A program made the position numbers and the translations under genes. A DNA stretch of 64,000 bases from Achatina immaculata (Eukaryota; Mollusca; Gastropoda; Stylommatophora; Achatinidae), in assembly GCA_009760885.1 (NCBI GenBank), contig CM019714.1:2405895-2469894 (forward strand), written 5' to 3'. The notes under the pieces are model-generated. The model was not told the origin of the DNA. It ran no database searches and worked only from the letters and a program-made list of their open reading frames with translations. Below, piece after piece: positions 21,730 through 32,837 of the stretch; the stretch's first letter is position 1; the number at the start of each line of letters is the position of its first letter.

Positions 21730-22268
21730 CCCCCCCCCCCTCAGACAAGTGTTTCGGCCCTTTAAATTCCTGACACTCTGGGATGGGGGGTGTGTGGGGG
21801 GTGGGCCCCTCTGAGTCATGAGTCCCAGAGGTCTTGTGAGCTGTTGCTTTTTCGTCCTGAGATTGAGCTGGCACTGCACTTTTGAAGTGCGCCTTTAGCA
21901 ATTTAGCTATGGAGGACTGGTATTGGTTGTGGCAAATGAAATTACTTATGTTCTCAATGCTTGTTTCGCATACTCCACAGCCAGCATGAGGCCTTTTCTG
22001 CTGTTTCTGAAAGGCTTTTCAATCCCCTTGCTCTTGCTTGTCCCTTTATGCCCAGTTGCTTACATAGGTCGTATGCTGATGTTGCTATGAATCCTCTCGC
22101 TCCCACTTCTACAGCTATCACTTTTGCCCTGAATCCTGCCCTCTGCCTCAGTTGCTTGACCAGGTCATTGTACTTCTCACATCTGAACAGATGCTGCTCC
22201 TCTATTCTTGTTTCGTATGGAACCGTAAGCTCGATCATTATTAGTTCCTGTTTTTCTATGGAGTACAC
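21730..22268 (-). mobile_element. retroelement endonuclease-like fragment, copy 1
   Basis: The minus-strand frame 22268-21954 encodes LIMIELTVPYETRIEEQ, YNDLVKQLRQRAGF, AKVIAVEVGARGFIATS and an LGIKGQ tail. The pattern 'IELTVP..TR....K...Y..L......(x)n..VxxVEVGARG' resembles the PD-(D/E)XK restriction-like endonuclease regions at the C-terminus of some non-LTR retrotransposons. That is inference from motif shape. A further open stretch (AHFKSAVPAQSQDEKATAHK) lies at 21901-21730. No RT motifs are nearby. Confidence 0.45.
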
Positions 22269-22319
22269 TACAATGTCCAGTCTTACTCTTGTGTTCTTAA
22301 TGGCAGTCGATTACATGAG

Positions 22320-22480
22320 CTTCACTTCTTATCATCTGTTTATAAGACCTTTGTTTCTTATCTTTTTTTTATAAGACCTTTGTTTCTTATCATTTGTTCA
22401 TAAAACCTATGTTTCTTATCATTTGTTCATAAAACCTATGTTTCTTATCATTTGTTTATAAGACCTTTGTTTCTTATTGC
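22320..22480. repeat. ~32-bp repeat
   Basis: Four to five copies of TTCTTATCATTTGTTCATAAAACCTATG. Repeated identically in the second block at 24025-24185. Confidence 0.88.
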
Positions 22481-22531
22481 TGCTTCGTATGTATACTGTG
22501 ACAACTTGCCAACATCCTGAGATCAACTCAC

Positions 22532-22629
22532 CATCTAGGTCATCTACATTAAACTGATGGTCCATGACAAGATGGTCCTGCATGTCTTTCTTTCTCCGGT
22601 GTGAGCATAGCAGTGTGAGAGTTAGGTTC
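22532..22629 (-). other. exon-like segment, copy 1 (unassigned)
   Basis: Bounded on the minus strand by an acceptor (TTCTATGTGACAG) and a strong donor (GATG|GTGAGT). 98 bp encoding NLTLTLLCSHRRKKDMQDHL and VMDHQFNVDDLD. The composition looks coding, but inserting 98 bp would break the phase between the CFAP65 exons on either side, so it is not a constitutive CFAP65 exon. The duplicate at 24237-24334 is identical in translation. Confidence 0.35.
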
Positions 22630-22639
22630 CTGTCACATA

Positions 22640-22912
22640 GAACAACTGCCACAGGTTGCCTCATGGAACTATGCCTGACAACCAGTATTACACCCTAGTC
22701 ACATACTACATGCAGGTTCTCTCCTGTCACATAGAACAACTGCCACAGGTTGCCCCATGGATCTATGCCAGACAACTAGTATTAAACCTAGTCACATACT
22801 ACATGCAGGTTCTCTCCTGTCACATAGAATAACTGCCAACGGTTGCCCCATGGATCTATGCCAGACAACTAGTATTAAACCCTAGTCACATACTACATGC
22901 AGGTCCTCTCCT
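22640..22912. repeat. ~95-bp minisatellite K, array 1
   Basis: About three copies of a unit with CTGTCACATAGAACAACTGCCACAGGTTGCCCCATGGATCTATGCCAGACAAC. The unit carries the acceptor sequence of the adjoining exon-like segment. Confidence 0.9.
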
Positions 22913-22954
22913 GTATTTTATTTTAATGGCTTTAGAAGGAATGGCTGTAGAATA

Positions 22955-23368
22955 CAGAAGTGTGAAGTATGATGTTACTATAGAGAAGTGTGAAGTATGA
23001 TGTTACTATAGAGAAGTGTGAAGTATGATGTTACTATAGAGAAGTGTGAAGTATGATGTTACTATAGAGAAGTGTGAAGTATGATGTTACTATAGAGAAG
23101 TGTGAAGTATGATGTTACTATAGATAAGTGTGAAGTATGATGTTACTATACAGAAGTGTGAAGTATGATGTTACTATAGAGAAGTGTGAAGTATGATGTT
23201 ACTATAGAGAAGTGTGAAGTATGATGTTACTATAGAGAAGTGTGAAGTATGATGTTACTATACAGAAGTGTGAAGTATGATGTTACTATACAGAAGTGTG
23301 AAGTATGATGTTACTATAGAGAAGTGTGAAGTATGATGTTACTATACAGAAGTGTGAAGTATGATGTT
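22955..23368. repeat. 28-bp minisatellite J, array 2
   Basis: About fifteen copies, fewer than array 1, so the array length changed after the duplication. Confidence 0.92.
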
Positions 23369-23419
23369 ATGAAGGAAACTCTGCTGTAGAGAGCGGAACA
23401 ACAACACAACTCATTCAGA

Positions 23420-23973
23420 TCATCAGAGGAAATACCTCCCCCCCTCAGACAAGTGTTTCGGCCCTTTAAACTCCTGACACTCTGGGATGGGGGGTGTGTG
23501 GGGGGTGGGCCCCTCTGAGTCATGAGTCCCAGAGGTCTTGTGAGCTGTTGCTTTTTCGTCCTGAGATTGAGCTGGCACTGCACTTTTGAAGTGCGCCTTT
23601 AGCAATTTAGCTATGGAGGACTGGTATTGGTTGTGGCAAATGAAATTACTTATGTTCTCAATGCTTGTTTCGCATACTCCACAGCCAGCATGAGGCCTTT
23701 TCTGCTGTTTCTGAAAGGCTTTTCAATGTCCTTGCTCTTGCATGTCCTTTTTATGCTCAGTTGCTTACATAGGTCGTATGCTGATGTTGCTATGAATCCT
23801 CTCTCTCCCACTTCTACAGCTATCACTTTTGCCCTGACTCCTGCCCCCTGCCTCAGTTGCTTGACCAGGTCATTGTACTTCTCACATCTGAACAGATATT
23901 GCTCCTCTATTCTTGTTTCGTATGGAACCGTAAGCTCGATCATTATTAGTTCCTGTTTTTCTATGGAGTACAC
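23420..23973 (-). mobile_element. retroelement endonuclease-like fragment, copy 2
   Basis: As 21730-22268, with IELTVPYETRIEEQYLFRC and AKVIAVEVGERGFIATS. The C-terminal part is frameshifted (SIKRTCKSKD instead of GIKGQARARG), so at least one copy is decayed. Confidence 0.45.
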
Positions 23974-24236
23974 TACAATGTCCAGTCTTACTCTTGTGTT
24001 CTTAATGGCAGTCGATTACATGAGCTTCACTTCTTATCATCTGTTTATAAGACCTTTGTTTCTTATCTTTTTTTTATAAGACCTTTGTTTCTTATCATTT
24101 GTTCATAAAACCTATGTTTCTTATCATTTGTTCATAAAACCTATGTTTCTTATCATTTGTTTATAAGACCTTTGTTTCTTATTGCTGCTTCGTATGTATA
24201 CTGTGACAACTTGCCAACATCCTGAGATCAACTCAC

Positions 24237-24334
24237 CATCTAGGTCATCTACATTAAACTGATGGTCCATGACAAGATGGTCCTGCATGTCTTTCTTTCT
24301 CCGGTGTGAGCATAGCAGTGTGAGAGTTAGGTTC
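24237..24334 (-). other. exon-like segment, copy 2 (unassigned)
   Basis: Offset 1705 bp from 22532-22629, with the same acceptor and donor sequences and the same 32 codons. Confidence 0.35.
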
Positions 24335-24344
24335 CTGTCACATA

Positions 24345-24780
24345 GAACAACTGCCACAGGTTGCCTCATGGAACTATGCCTGACAACCAGTATTACACCC
24401 TAGTCACATACTACATGCAGGTTCTCTCCTGTCACATAGAACAACTGCCACAGGTTGCCCCATGGATCTATGCCAGACAACTAGTATTAAACCCTAGTCA
24501 CATACTACATGCAGGTTCTCTCCTGTCACATAGAACAACTGCCACAGGTTGCCCCATGGATCTATGCCAGACAACTAGTATTAAACCCTAGTCACATACT
24601 ACATGCAGGTTCTCTCCTGTCACATAGAACAACTGCCAACGGTTGCCCCATGGATCTATGCCAGACAACTAGTATTAAACCCTAGTCACATACTACATGC
24701 AGGTCCTCTCCTGTCACATAGAACAACTGCCACAGGTCGTCCCATGGAACTATGCCAGAAAACCAATAAAACACCCTAGT
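24345..24780. repeat. ~95-bp minisatellite K, array 2
   Basis: About four and a half copies of unit K, passing gradually into the 23-bp array that follows. CACATACTACATGCAGGT is shared by both. Confidence 0.9.
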
Positions 24781-25700
24781 CACATACTATATGCAGGTCC
24801 TCTCACATACTACATACAGGTTCTCTCACATACTACATGTTGGTCCTCTCACATACTACATGTTGGTCCTCTCACATACTACATGTTGGTCCTCTCACAT
24901 ACTACATGTTGGTCCTCTCACATACTACATGTTGGTCCTCTCAATACTACATACAGGTTCTCTCACATGCTACATGCAAGTCCTCTCACATACTACATGC
25001 ATGTTCTCTCACATACTACATGATGGTTCTCTCACATGCTACATGCAGGTTCTCCCACATACTACATGCACATTCTCTCACATACTACATGCTGGTCCTC
25101 TCACATACTACATGTATGTTCTCTCACATACTACATGCTGGTCCTCTCACATACTACATGCATGTTCTCTCACATACTACATGCTGGTCCTCTCACATAC
25201 TACAGCCATGTCTGCTTACATATTACATGCAGGTTCTCTCACATACTACATGCAGGTCCTCTCACATACTACATGCATGCATGTTCTCTCACATACTACA
25301 CCCATGTCCTCTCACATACTACATCCATGTTCTCTCACATACTACATCCATGTTATCCCACATACTACATGCATGTTGTCTCACATACTACATGCATGTT
25401 CTCTCACATACTACATGCAAGTTCTCTCACATACTACACGTATGTTCTCTCACATACTACATGCATGTCATCTCACATACTACATGCATGTTCTCTCACA
25501 TACTACATGTATGTCCTCTCACATACTACATGTATGTCCTCTCACATACTACATGTATGTCCTCTCACATACTACATGTATGTCCTCTCACAAACTACAT
25601 GCATGTCCTCTCACAAACTACATGCATGTTCTCTCACATACTACATGTATGTCCTCTCACATACTACATGTATGTCCTCTCACAAACTACATGTATGTCC
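24781..25700. repeat. 23-bp minisatellite L
   Basis: About forty copies of CCTCTCACATACTACATGCATGT. All three plus frames are largely open (up to 341 codons) because the unit lacks stops; these are not genes. The unit probably arose from the end of unit K. Confidence 0.92.
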
Positions 25701-25769
25701 TCTATTATATTACCGTGTCCACAACACCCCATCTCATGATAATTCAGGTATTCTGGTCTTTGTTAGCAT

Positions 25770-25771
25770 GT

Positions 25772-25799
<28 letters not shown>
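25770..25799. repeat. (CT)n microsatellite
   Basis: Uninterrupted CT run next to the 3' end of a minus-strand LINE. Confidence 0.85.
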
Positions 25800-25803
<4 letters not shown>

Positions 25804-26385
25804 CCCAAGTGCCTAGGGCACATGGGGCTTCCGCAAGGGTTTTCCACAAATGCCTGTTCTTTGCCTTTTTTTCTGCTCTTGCCCAGGTGAGCCCTCTATT
25901 GCTCAACATCCTTTCTGTTGTTCTTCTCCATGTCTCTTTTGGTCTACCCTTACTTCTGCTCCCCTGTGGTGTCCATCTTAGTGCTATTTTTGGTAGTGAG
26001 TTGCCAGTAATTCGGAGCACATGTCCCAACCATCGCCATCGTCTTTCCTCAATAATTGTTGTCACTGGCTTCATCTGCATTTCTGCCAACAAGATGTTAC
26101 TTCTTATGGTGTTTGGCCAAAATATTTTTCTAATTCTTCGTAAACATTTAGTCTGGAAAGAATTCAACTTGTTTTCTATGGTTTCGATGATTTTCCAGCA
26201 TTCACTTCCATAGAGTAGTACACTTTGAAAATTACTCTTAAATATTATGATTTCCATCTTCATGCTTTGGTTTTTAGATTTCCATATAATCTGCAGCATT
26301 GCAAAAGTCTGGTTTGCACTAGTAAGTCTGCTGTTGATGTCTTCAGTGCTGTCTACATCTTCTACTACTCTACTGCCAAGGTATA
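25800..26385 (-). mobile_element. LINE family C, 3' half
   Basis: Minus-strand frame with VLLYGSECWKIIETIENKLN, LRRIRKIFWPNTIRSNILL, RRWRWLGHVLRI and GSRSKGRPKETWRRTTERML, ending in CALGT: the post-RT region of an RTE-like LINE. Interrupted at 26386 by a mariner; the upstream part of the same element resumes at 27753. Confidence 0.85.
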
Positions 26386-27750
26386 CAGGGTGTTTTTAAA
26401 GTCTCACTGCACTTTCTATGTAAAAATGAAGAAAATGACATCATAAAAAATGTGCTGCACAGTCAGTCATGAAGAAAAAAATGCAGTGAATGGTTGTCAT
26501 CTGCTGGAGTAATTTTTAGCACTCAAAACAGAATGGCATTATCAATGGAAGAAAGGATTTTTTTGGTTGAACAAGTGTTTCAAAATGGCAGTCGATACAC
26601 ACGGATGGTTGTTCAAAGATTTATAGCAACATTTCCTGATAAACAACCTCCTCATCACACAACGGTTAGAAATTTGTTGAATAAATTTTGTGATATGGGA
26701 ACTGTGGAAGATGCTCCACGATCTGGTAGGCCTGCAGTGTCTGAAGAAAAATGTCTAGATATCCAAGACAGAATCCTGAAAAGTCCATGAAAGTTTTTAA
26801 GGAAAATGTCTCAAGAAGTGAATGTATCACTGAGCACAGTGCACAAAATTCTTAAACATCAGTTAAATTTTCATCCATACAAGATTTCTGTTGTGTCTGA
26901 ACTAAAAGAGTGTGACAATCAATCCAGAGTCAACTACTCCACGTCGTTTCAAGCATTTTTAGCTGAAGAAGAAGGGTCAATTCTCAGTTTAACATTCTTC
27001 TCTGATGAGGCATGGTTTCATCTATCTGGATACGTTAATAGCCAAAATAATTGTATTTGGAGCAGTGTTAATCACAATGCATTTCATGAAGTGCCACTAC
27101 TACACGATGTAAAAATTGGGATATGATGGGCTGTCAGTAGAAAACGTTTAATTGGACCAATTTTCTTCAACAACACTATAAATACCGATCGGTACCATAT
27201 TGACATTCTGGAACCTTTTTTAGAACAGCTGAATGAACTTGAAATTGAAGAAGTGTGGTTCCAGCAAGATGGTGCAACTGCACACACAGCTAGAGCAACA
27301 CATGTTTTTTTTTAAGAAATTTTCGCAAATCACATAATATCTGGTGGAATCTGGCCTGCTCGTTCTCCAGATCTAAATCCATTAGATTATTATCTATGGG
27401 GTTTCTTGAAAGGAAATGTTTACAAAAATAAAGTACAAACAACTGAAGATCTGAAAGAAACAACCTGAATTACCATTCACGAAGTAACAACAGACACGTT
27501 GCATTTGACAATATGAAGAGACATGTACAGTCATGTCTTGAAGCCCGTGGTGGACATTTCCAACATCTGCTATAATGAATATTTCAGTGGTACATTCCAG
27601 CTAACCTAAAACAGCGTTGTATCATTGCAGTCACTATTGTAACTAATTAAATGACTTTTTTTAGCACATTTTGTGATGATGTCATTAACTTCATTTTTCA
27701 ATTTCTTTTTTTTTTCATAGAAAATGTAGCGAGACTTTAAAAACACCCTG
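26386..27750 (+). mobile_element. mariner-like element with DUF4817-type HTH
   Basis: 1365 bp with about 35-bp inverted ends (CAGGGTGTTTTTAAAGTCTC and its complement) and TA duplications at 26384-26385 and 27751-27752. The transposase is split by stops at 26788, 27124 and 27314. It shows an N-terminal helix-turn-helix (MEERIFLVEQVFQNGSRYTR), a GRP hinge (EDAPRSGRP), FFSDEAWFHLSGYVNSQNN (first Asp), WFQQDGATAHTA (second Asp), and RSPDLNPLDYYLWG (third Asp, 38 residues after the second by base count). Decayed; inserted within LINE family C. Confidence 0.9.
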
Positions 27751-27752
27751 TA

Positions 27753-28164
27753 CAAATTCACTGACCTCCTCCACTAACTTGCTATATACTCTGAGTACAT
27801 TTCTGTTGTTCACATTTTGCTTCATTAACTTTGTCTTTCCTACGTTGATCTTTAGTCCTATGTTGTTTGCATTCTGAGTTAGCTTGTTTATTTTATCTTG
27901 CATTTCTTTGTGGCTGCTTGATATCAGACAAATGTTGTCCACAAAGTCAAGGTCCTCCAGCACTGTGTCAAGGGTCCATTGTAATCCTCTGTGTTTGTCC
28001 GATGTTGCCTCCTTCATTAACCAGTCCACTGCCAAGATAAATAATGTTGGTGATAGTACACATCCCTGCTTCACTCCTGTTTGTACCCTAAAGCTGCTGG
28101 AGGTATGTTCTCCACAGATCACTTTGCATTGAAAACCCTCATATAGAGCTTTGATTACATTCAC
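27753..28164 (-). mobile_element. LINE family C, RT part (continued)
   Basis: MNVIKALYEGFQCKVICGEH, TGVKQGCVLSPTLF (RT motif B), LEDLDFVDNICLI (motif C, with the catalytic FADD changed to FVDN) and NVGKTKLM (motif D). Loss of the second Asp makes the RT inactive. The frame continues across the mariner into 25800-26385. Confidence 0.85.
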
Positions 28165-28300
28165 TATCTTATACTTTACCTCCTCTCTTTATTTCTTCCT
28201 TCTTTGTGCTTTTGTATGATTAAGGCTCACGCCAAAATGTCACAACTGTGTACTCATTAAGTAATAAAGCTCTTCCTATTTTTTTTTCCTGGTTTATACA
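28165..28300. repeat. foldback-element arm, single copy
   Basis: Contains TATACTTTACCTCCTCTC ... TAAGGCTCACGCCAAAATGTCACAACTGTGTACTCATTAAGTAATAAAGCTC ... CCTGGTTTATACATTC. About 130 bp, the same as the right arm at 62885-63020. May also be read as a SINE-like unit. Confidence 0.65.
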
Positions 28301-28640
28301 TTCACTTCATGTAGAGAGGGAGTATTCATTTAGAGTATTAACTTAACATGGAAAAACAGTATTCACTTAATATGGAGAGAGAGTATTCAACTAATATGGA
28401 AAGACAGTTTTCATCTAACACAGGCAATAATTTTCATATAACATGAGTATACAGCACTCAACAAATATGGAAAGAAAATATTCACCTTATATTAAATAAG
28501 AGTATTCACTTAATATGGAATGATAGTATTTACTTCATATGGAATGACATTATTCACTTAATATGGGATGACAGTATTCATTTAATATATGGAATGACAG
28601 TATTCACTTAATATGGGATGACAGTATTCACTTAATATCT
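28301..28640. repeat. ~24-bp minisatellite M, array 1
   Basis: Units of ATTCACTTAATATGGAATGACAGT. The same array type recurs at 29342-29690, 30690-31010 and 32005-32690. Confidence 0.88.
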
Positions 28641-28664
28641 TATATCTTATATCTTATATCCTTC

Positions 28665-29340
28665 CCGTGCCGTTAGACGTCACATAGGGCTCGCAAAGTA
28701 GTTCGCCAATTTTTCCTGTCTTCGGCGAGTCTTTCAACCTCAACAAAGGATTTTATGCCTGTTAACTTGGCCTCTCTTAATAATGTCCTCTTCAGAGTTT
28801 CACGCGGTCTGCCCCTTTTTCTTCGGCCTGTTGTGTTCCACTTGATAGCTTGTTTTGGGATTCTCTGATCATTTCTTCTCATCAAGTGACCAACATATGT
28901 CCATCTCCTTTTCCTGATCACCCGTGAGACTGGTTGTTGTTCAGTCATCTGTCTTATCTCTGCATTGTTCTTGAATTCATTCCACTTGATGCCAAGTATT
29001 TTCCTTAGGCATTTGTTTTCAAAAGAGTCTAATTTCTTTTCTATTTCTTTAGTTGTTTTCCAGCTTTCGCATGCATAAATGAGGGTGGATATTACATTTG
29101 AATTGAATAGTCTTAACTTGGTTTTTGTGCTTATAACTTTGGAATTCCATATGTTCTCAAGATTCTTGAAGATTGATGCTGCTTTTGCAATTCTGATCCT
29201 AACTTCCTTTCTAGTGTCACCATCCTGGTCTATGTAGCTGCCAAGGTATGCAAATTGATTGACTTCTTCAATATCTGTCCCTTCTATGTGTATTTTTCCA
29301 TTTTGATTGATGGGAATTTTCATTATTTTTGTTTTGTCCT
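28665..29340 (-). mobile_element. LINE family B, segment copy 1 (truncated)
   Basis: Minus-strand frame from MKIPINQNGKIHIEGTDIEE through FAYLGSYIDQDGD, STLIYACESWKTTKEIEKKL, RRWTYVGHLMRRNDQR and RRKRGRPRETLKRTLL. The RT catalytic part is cut off at 29340, where minisatellite M of the next segment begins. Its 3' tail on the minus strand is (GATATAA)n, 28636-28660. Confidence 0.85.
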
Positions 29341-29341
29341 T

Positions 29342-29690
29342 GTTAATACATTCACTTCATGTAGAGAGGGAGTATTCATTTAGAGTATTAACTTAACATG
29401 GAAAAACAGTATTCACTTAATATGGAGAGAGAGTATTCAACTAATATGGAAAGACAGTTTTCATCTAACACAGGCAATAATTTTCATATAACATGAGTAT
29501 ACAGCACTCAACAAATATGGAAAGAAAATATTCACCTTATATTAAATAAGAGTATTCACTTAATATGGAATGATAGTATTTACTTCATATGGAATGACAT
29601 TATTCACTTAATATGGGATGACAGTATTCATTTAATATATGGAATGACAGTATTCACTTAATATGGGATGACAGTATTCACTTAATATCT
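29342..29690. repeat. ~24-bp minisatellite M, array 2
   Basis: Sequence matches 28301-28640 almost base for base, marking the boundary of the tandem segmental duplication. Confidence 0.88.
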
Positions 29691-29714
29691 TATATCTTAT
29701 ATCTTATATCCTTC

Positions 29715-30685
29715 CCGTGCCGTTAGACGTCACATAGGGCTCGCAAAGTAGTTCGCCAATTTTTCCTGTCTTCGGCGAGTCTTTCAACCTCAACAAAGGA
29801 TTTTATGCCTGTTAACTTGGCCTCTCTTAATAATGTCCTCTTCAGAGTTTCACGCGGTCTGCCCCTTTTTCTTCGGCCTGTTGTGTTCCACTTGATAGCT
29901 TGTTTTGGGATTCTCTGATCATTTCTTCTCATCAAGTGACCAACATATGTCCATCTCCTTTTCCTGATCACCCGTGAGACTGGTTGTTGTTCAGTCATCT
30001 GTCTTATCTCTGCATTGTTCTTGAATTCATTCCACTTGATGCCAAGTATTTTCCTTAGGCATTTGTTTTCAAAAGAGTCTAATTTCTTTTCTATTTCTTT
30101 AGTTGTTTTCCAGCTTTCGCATGCATAAATGAGGGTGGATATTACATTTGAATTGAATAGTCTTAACTTGGTTTTTGTGCTTATAACTTTGGAATTCCAT
30201 ATGTTCTCAAGATTCTTGAAGATTGATGCTGCTTTTGCAATTCTGATCCTAACTTCCTTTCTAGTGTCACCATCCTGGTCTATGTAGCTGCCAAGGTATG
30301 CAAATTGATTGACTTCTTCAATATCTGTCCCTTCTATGTGTATTTTTACATTTTGATTGATGGGAATTTTCATTATTTTTGTTTTGTCCTTGTTAATTTC
30401 AAGTCCTATTTTGCTAGCCAGTGAAGATAGGCTATCTGTTTTTTCTTGCATGGAATTCACATTATTACTGATAAGAGTTATGTCATCAGCAAAATCAAGA
30501 TCTTCTAGTTGGGTCCCATGTACCCAGTCAATACCTGTGTTACCTGTGCAGCATTTTGTCATTATGAAGTCTATTGTAATCCCAAAAAGTAAAGGAGACA
30601 GTATACATCCTTGTTTCACGCCTGTTTCAATCTGGAACCATTCACTCATCCCTTCTTCTGTCTTGACTGCACAACCATATCCATA
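29715..30685 (-). mobile_element. LINE family B, segment copy 2
   Basis: 308-codon frame (30649-29723). It holds RT motif B (IETGVKQGCILSPLLFGI), motif C with intact catalytic FADD (LEDLDFADDITLIS), motif D (NKDKTKIMK), AYLGSYIDQDGD, and the RWTYVGHLMRR and GRRKRGRPRETLKR tail. The N-terminal endonuclease and RT motif A are missing, so the element is 5' truncated and not autonomous. Confidence 0.9.
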
Positions 30686-30689
30686 TTCA

Positions 30690-31010
30690 CTTAATATGGG
30701 ATAACAATATTCACCTAATATGGAATGATAGTGTTCACCTTATATGGGATGACAACATTCACCTAATATAGAATAACACTATTCATTTTATATGGAGCAA
30801 CAGTATTTGCAGAATATGGAATAACATTATTCACTAAATATAGAATGACAGTATTCACTAAATATGGAATGACAATATTCACTAAATATGGAATGACAGT
30901 ATTCACTAAATATGGAATAACAGTAATCACTTAATATGGAATGACAGTATTCATTTAATATATGGAATGACAGTATTCACTTAATATGGGATGACAGTAT
31001 TCACTTAATA
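30690..31010. repeat. ~24-bp minisatellite M, array 3
   Basis: Same family as 28301-28640. Confidence 0.88.
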
Positions 31011-31034
31011 TCTTATATCTTATATCTTATATCC

Positions 31035-32008
31035 TTCCCGTGCCGTTAGACGTCACATAGGGCTCGCAAAGTAGTTCGCCAATTTTTCCTGTCTTCGGCG
31101 AGTCTTTCAACCTCAACAAAGGATTTTATGCCTGTTAACTTGGCCTCTCTTAATAATGTCCTCTTCAGAGTTTCACGCGGTCTGCCCCTTTTTCTTCGGC
31201 CTGTTGTGTTCCACTTGATAGCTTGTTTTGGGATTCTCTGATCATTTCTTCTCATCAAGTGACCAACATATGTCCATCTCCTTTTCCTGATCACCCGTGA
31301 GACTGGTTGTTGTTCAGTCATCTGTCTTATCTCTGCATTGTTCTTGAATTCATTCCACTTGATGCCAAGTATTTTCCTTAGGCATTTGTTTTCAAAAGAG
31401 TCTAATTTCTTTTCTATTTCTTTAGTTGTTTTCCAGCTTTCGCATGCATAAATGAGGGTGGATATTACATTTGAATTGAATAGTCTTAACTTGGTTTTTG
31501 TGCTTATAACTTTGGAATTCCATATGTTCTCAAGATTCTTGAAGATTGATGCTGCTTTTGCAATTCTGATCCTAACTTCCTTTCTAGTGTCACCATCCTG
31601 GTCTATGTAGCTGCCAAGGTATGCAAATTGATTGACTTCTTCAATATCTGTCCCTTCTATGTGTATTTTTACATTTTGATTGATGGGAATTTTCATTATT
31701 TTTGTTTTGTCCTTGTTAATTTCAAGTCCTATTTTGCTAGCCAGTGAAGATAGGCTATCTGTTTTTTCTTGCATGGAATTCACATTATTACTGATAAGAG
31801 TTATGTCATCAGCAAAATCAAGATCTTCTAGTTGGGTCCCATGTACCCAGTCAATACCTGTGTTACCTGTGCAGCATTTTTTCATTATGAAGTCTATTGT
31901 AATCCCAAAAAGTAAAGGAGACAGTATACATCCTTGTTTCACGCCTGTTTCAATCTGGAACCATTCACTCATCCCTTCTTCTGTCTTGACTGCACAACCA
32001 TATCCATA
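31035..32008 (-). mobile_element. LINE family B, segment copy 3
   Basis: 308-codon frame (31972-31046) differing from copy 2 at one visible residue (IMKKCC versus IMTKCC). The near identity of three consecutive copies, each with the same 5' truncation or less and the same flanks, means tandem duplication of one insertion and not three insertions. Confidence 0.9.
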
Positions 32009-32009
32009 T

Positions 32010-32690
32010 TCACTTAATATGGGATAACAATATTCACCTAATATGGAATGATAGTGTTCACCTTATATGGGATGACAACATTCACCTAATATAGAATAAC
32101 ACTATTCATTTTATATGGAGCAACAGTATTTGCAGAATATGGAATAACATTATTCACTAAATATAGAATGACAGTATTCACTAAATATGGAATGACAATA
32201 TTCACTAAATATGGAATGACAGTATTCACTAAATATGGAATAACAGTAATCACTTAATATGGAATGACAGTATTCACTAAATATGGAATAACAGTAATCA
32301 CTTAATATGGAATGACAGTATTCACTAAATATGGAATAACAGTATTCACTTAATATGGAATGACAGTATTCACTAAATATGGAATAACAGTAATCACTTA
32401 ATATGGAATGACAGTATTCACCTAAAATGGTATGACAGTATTCACCTAAAATTGGATGACAATATTCACCTAAAATTGGATGACAATATTCACTTAATAT
32501 GAAATGACAGTATTTGCTTAATATGGAATAACAGTATTTGCTTAATATAGAATAACAGTATTCACTTAATATGGAATGACAATATTCACATAATGTGGAA
32601 TAACAGTATTTACTTAACATGAAATGTCAGTATTCTCTTAATATGGGATGACAGTATTCACCTAATATGAAATGATAGCATTCACTTAAT
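32010..32690. repeat. ~24-bp minisatellite M, array 4
   Basis: About 28 units. Includes a 48-bp alternation (AATAACAGTAATCACTTAATATGG / AATGACAGTATTCACTAAATATGG). Confidence 0.9.
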
Positions 32691-32837
32691 GTGGGAAACA
32701 GTTTGTGTTTAAAGCAGTGATTCTGAACTTGAGATCCATGGAAGGATTTTTGAGGACTCACAGATATCACAAAGATCTGCTCAATTAAAAAAATCTTCTC
32801 ATCATCTGGGCTCTACTGGGCTATTTTTAAAGGAAGG

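Larger units (their letters stand above)
21044..22913. repeat. tandem segmental duplication, block 1
   Basis: The block begins TATTTTAATGGCTTTAGAAGGAATGGCTGTAG and contains the 28-bp array, the endonuclease-like fragment, the exon-like segment and the ~95-bp repeats. It is repeated from 22914 to about 24715 with a few substitutions and a different number of 28-bp units. Confidence 0.88.
22914..24715. repeat. tandem segmental duplication, block 2
   Basis: Second copy of 21044-22913 with the same order of parts. The downstream ~95-bp repeats are expanded. Confidence 0.88.

Noticed and set aside
24697..25890. Three overlapping 280-340-codon plus-strand frames
   Set aside because: 23-bp array without stops; the frames are the same peptide pattern (HTTCWSSHILHVGPLTYYM) shifted.
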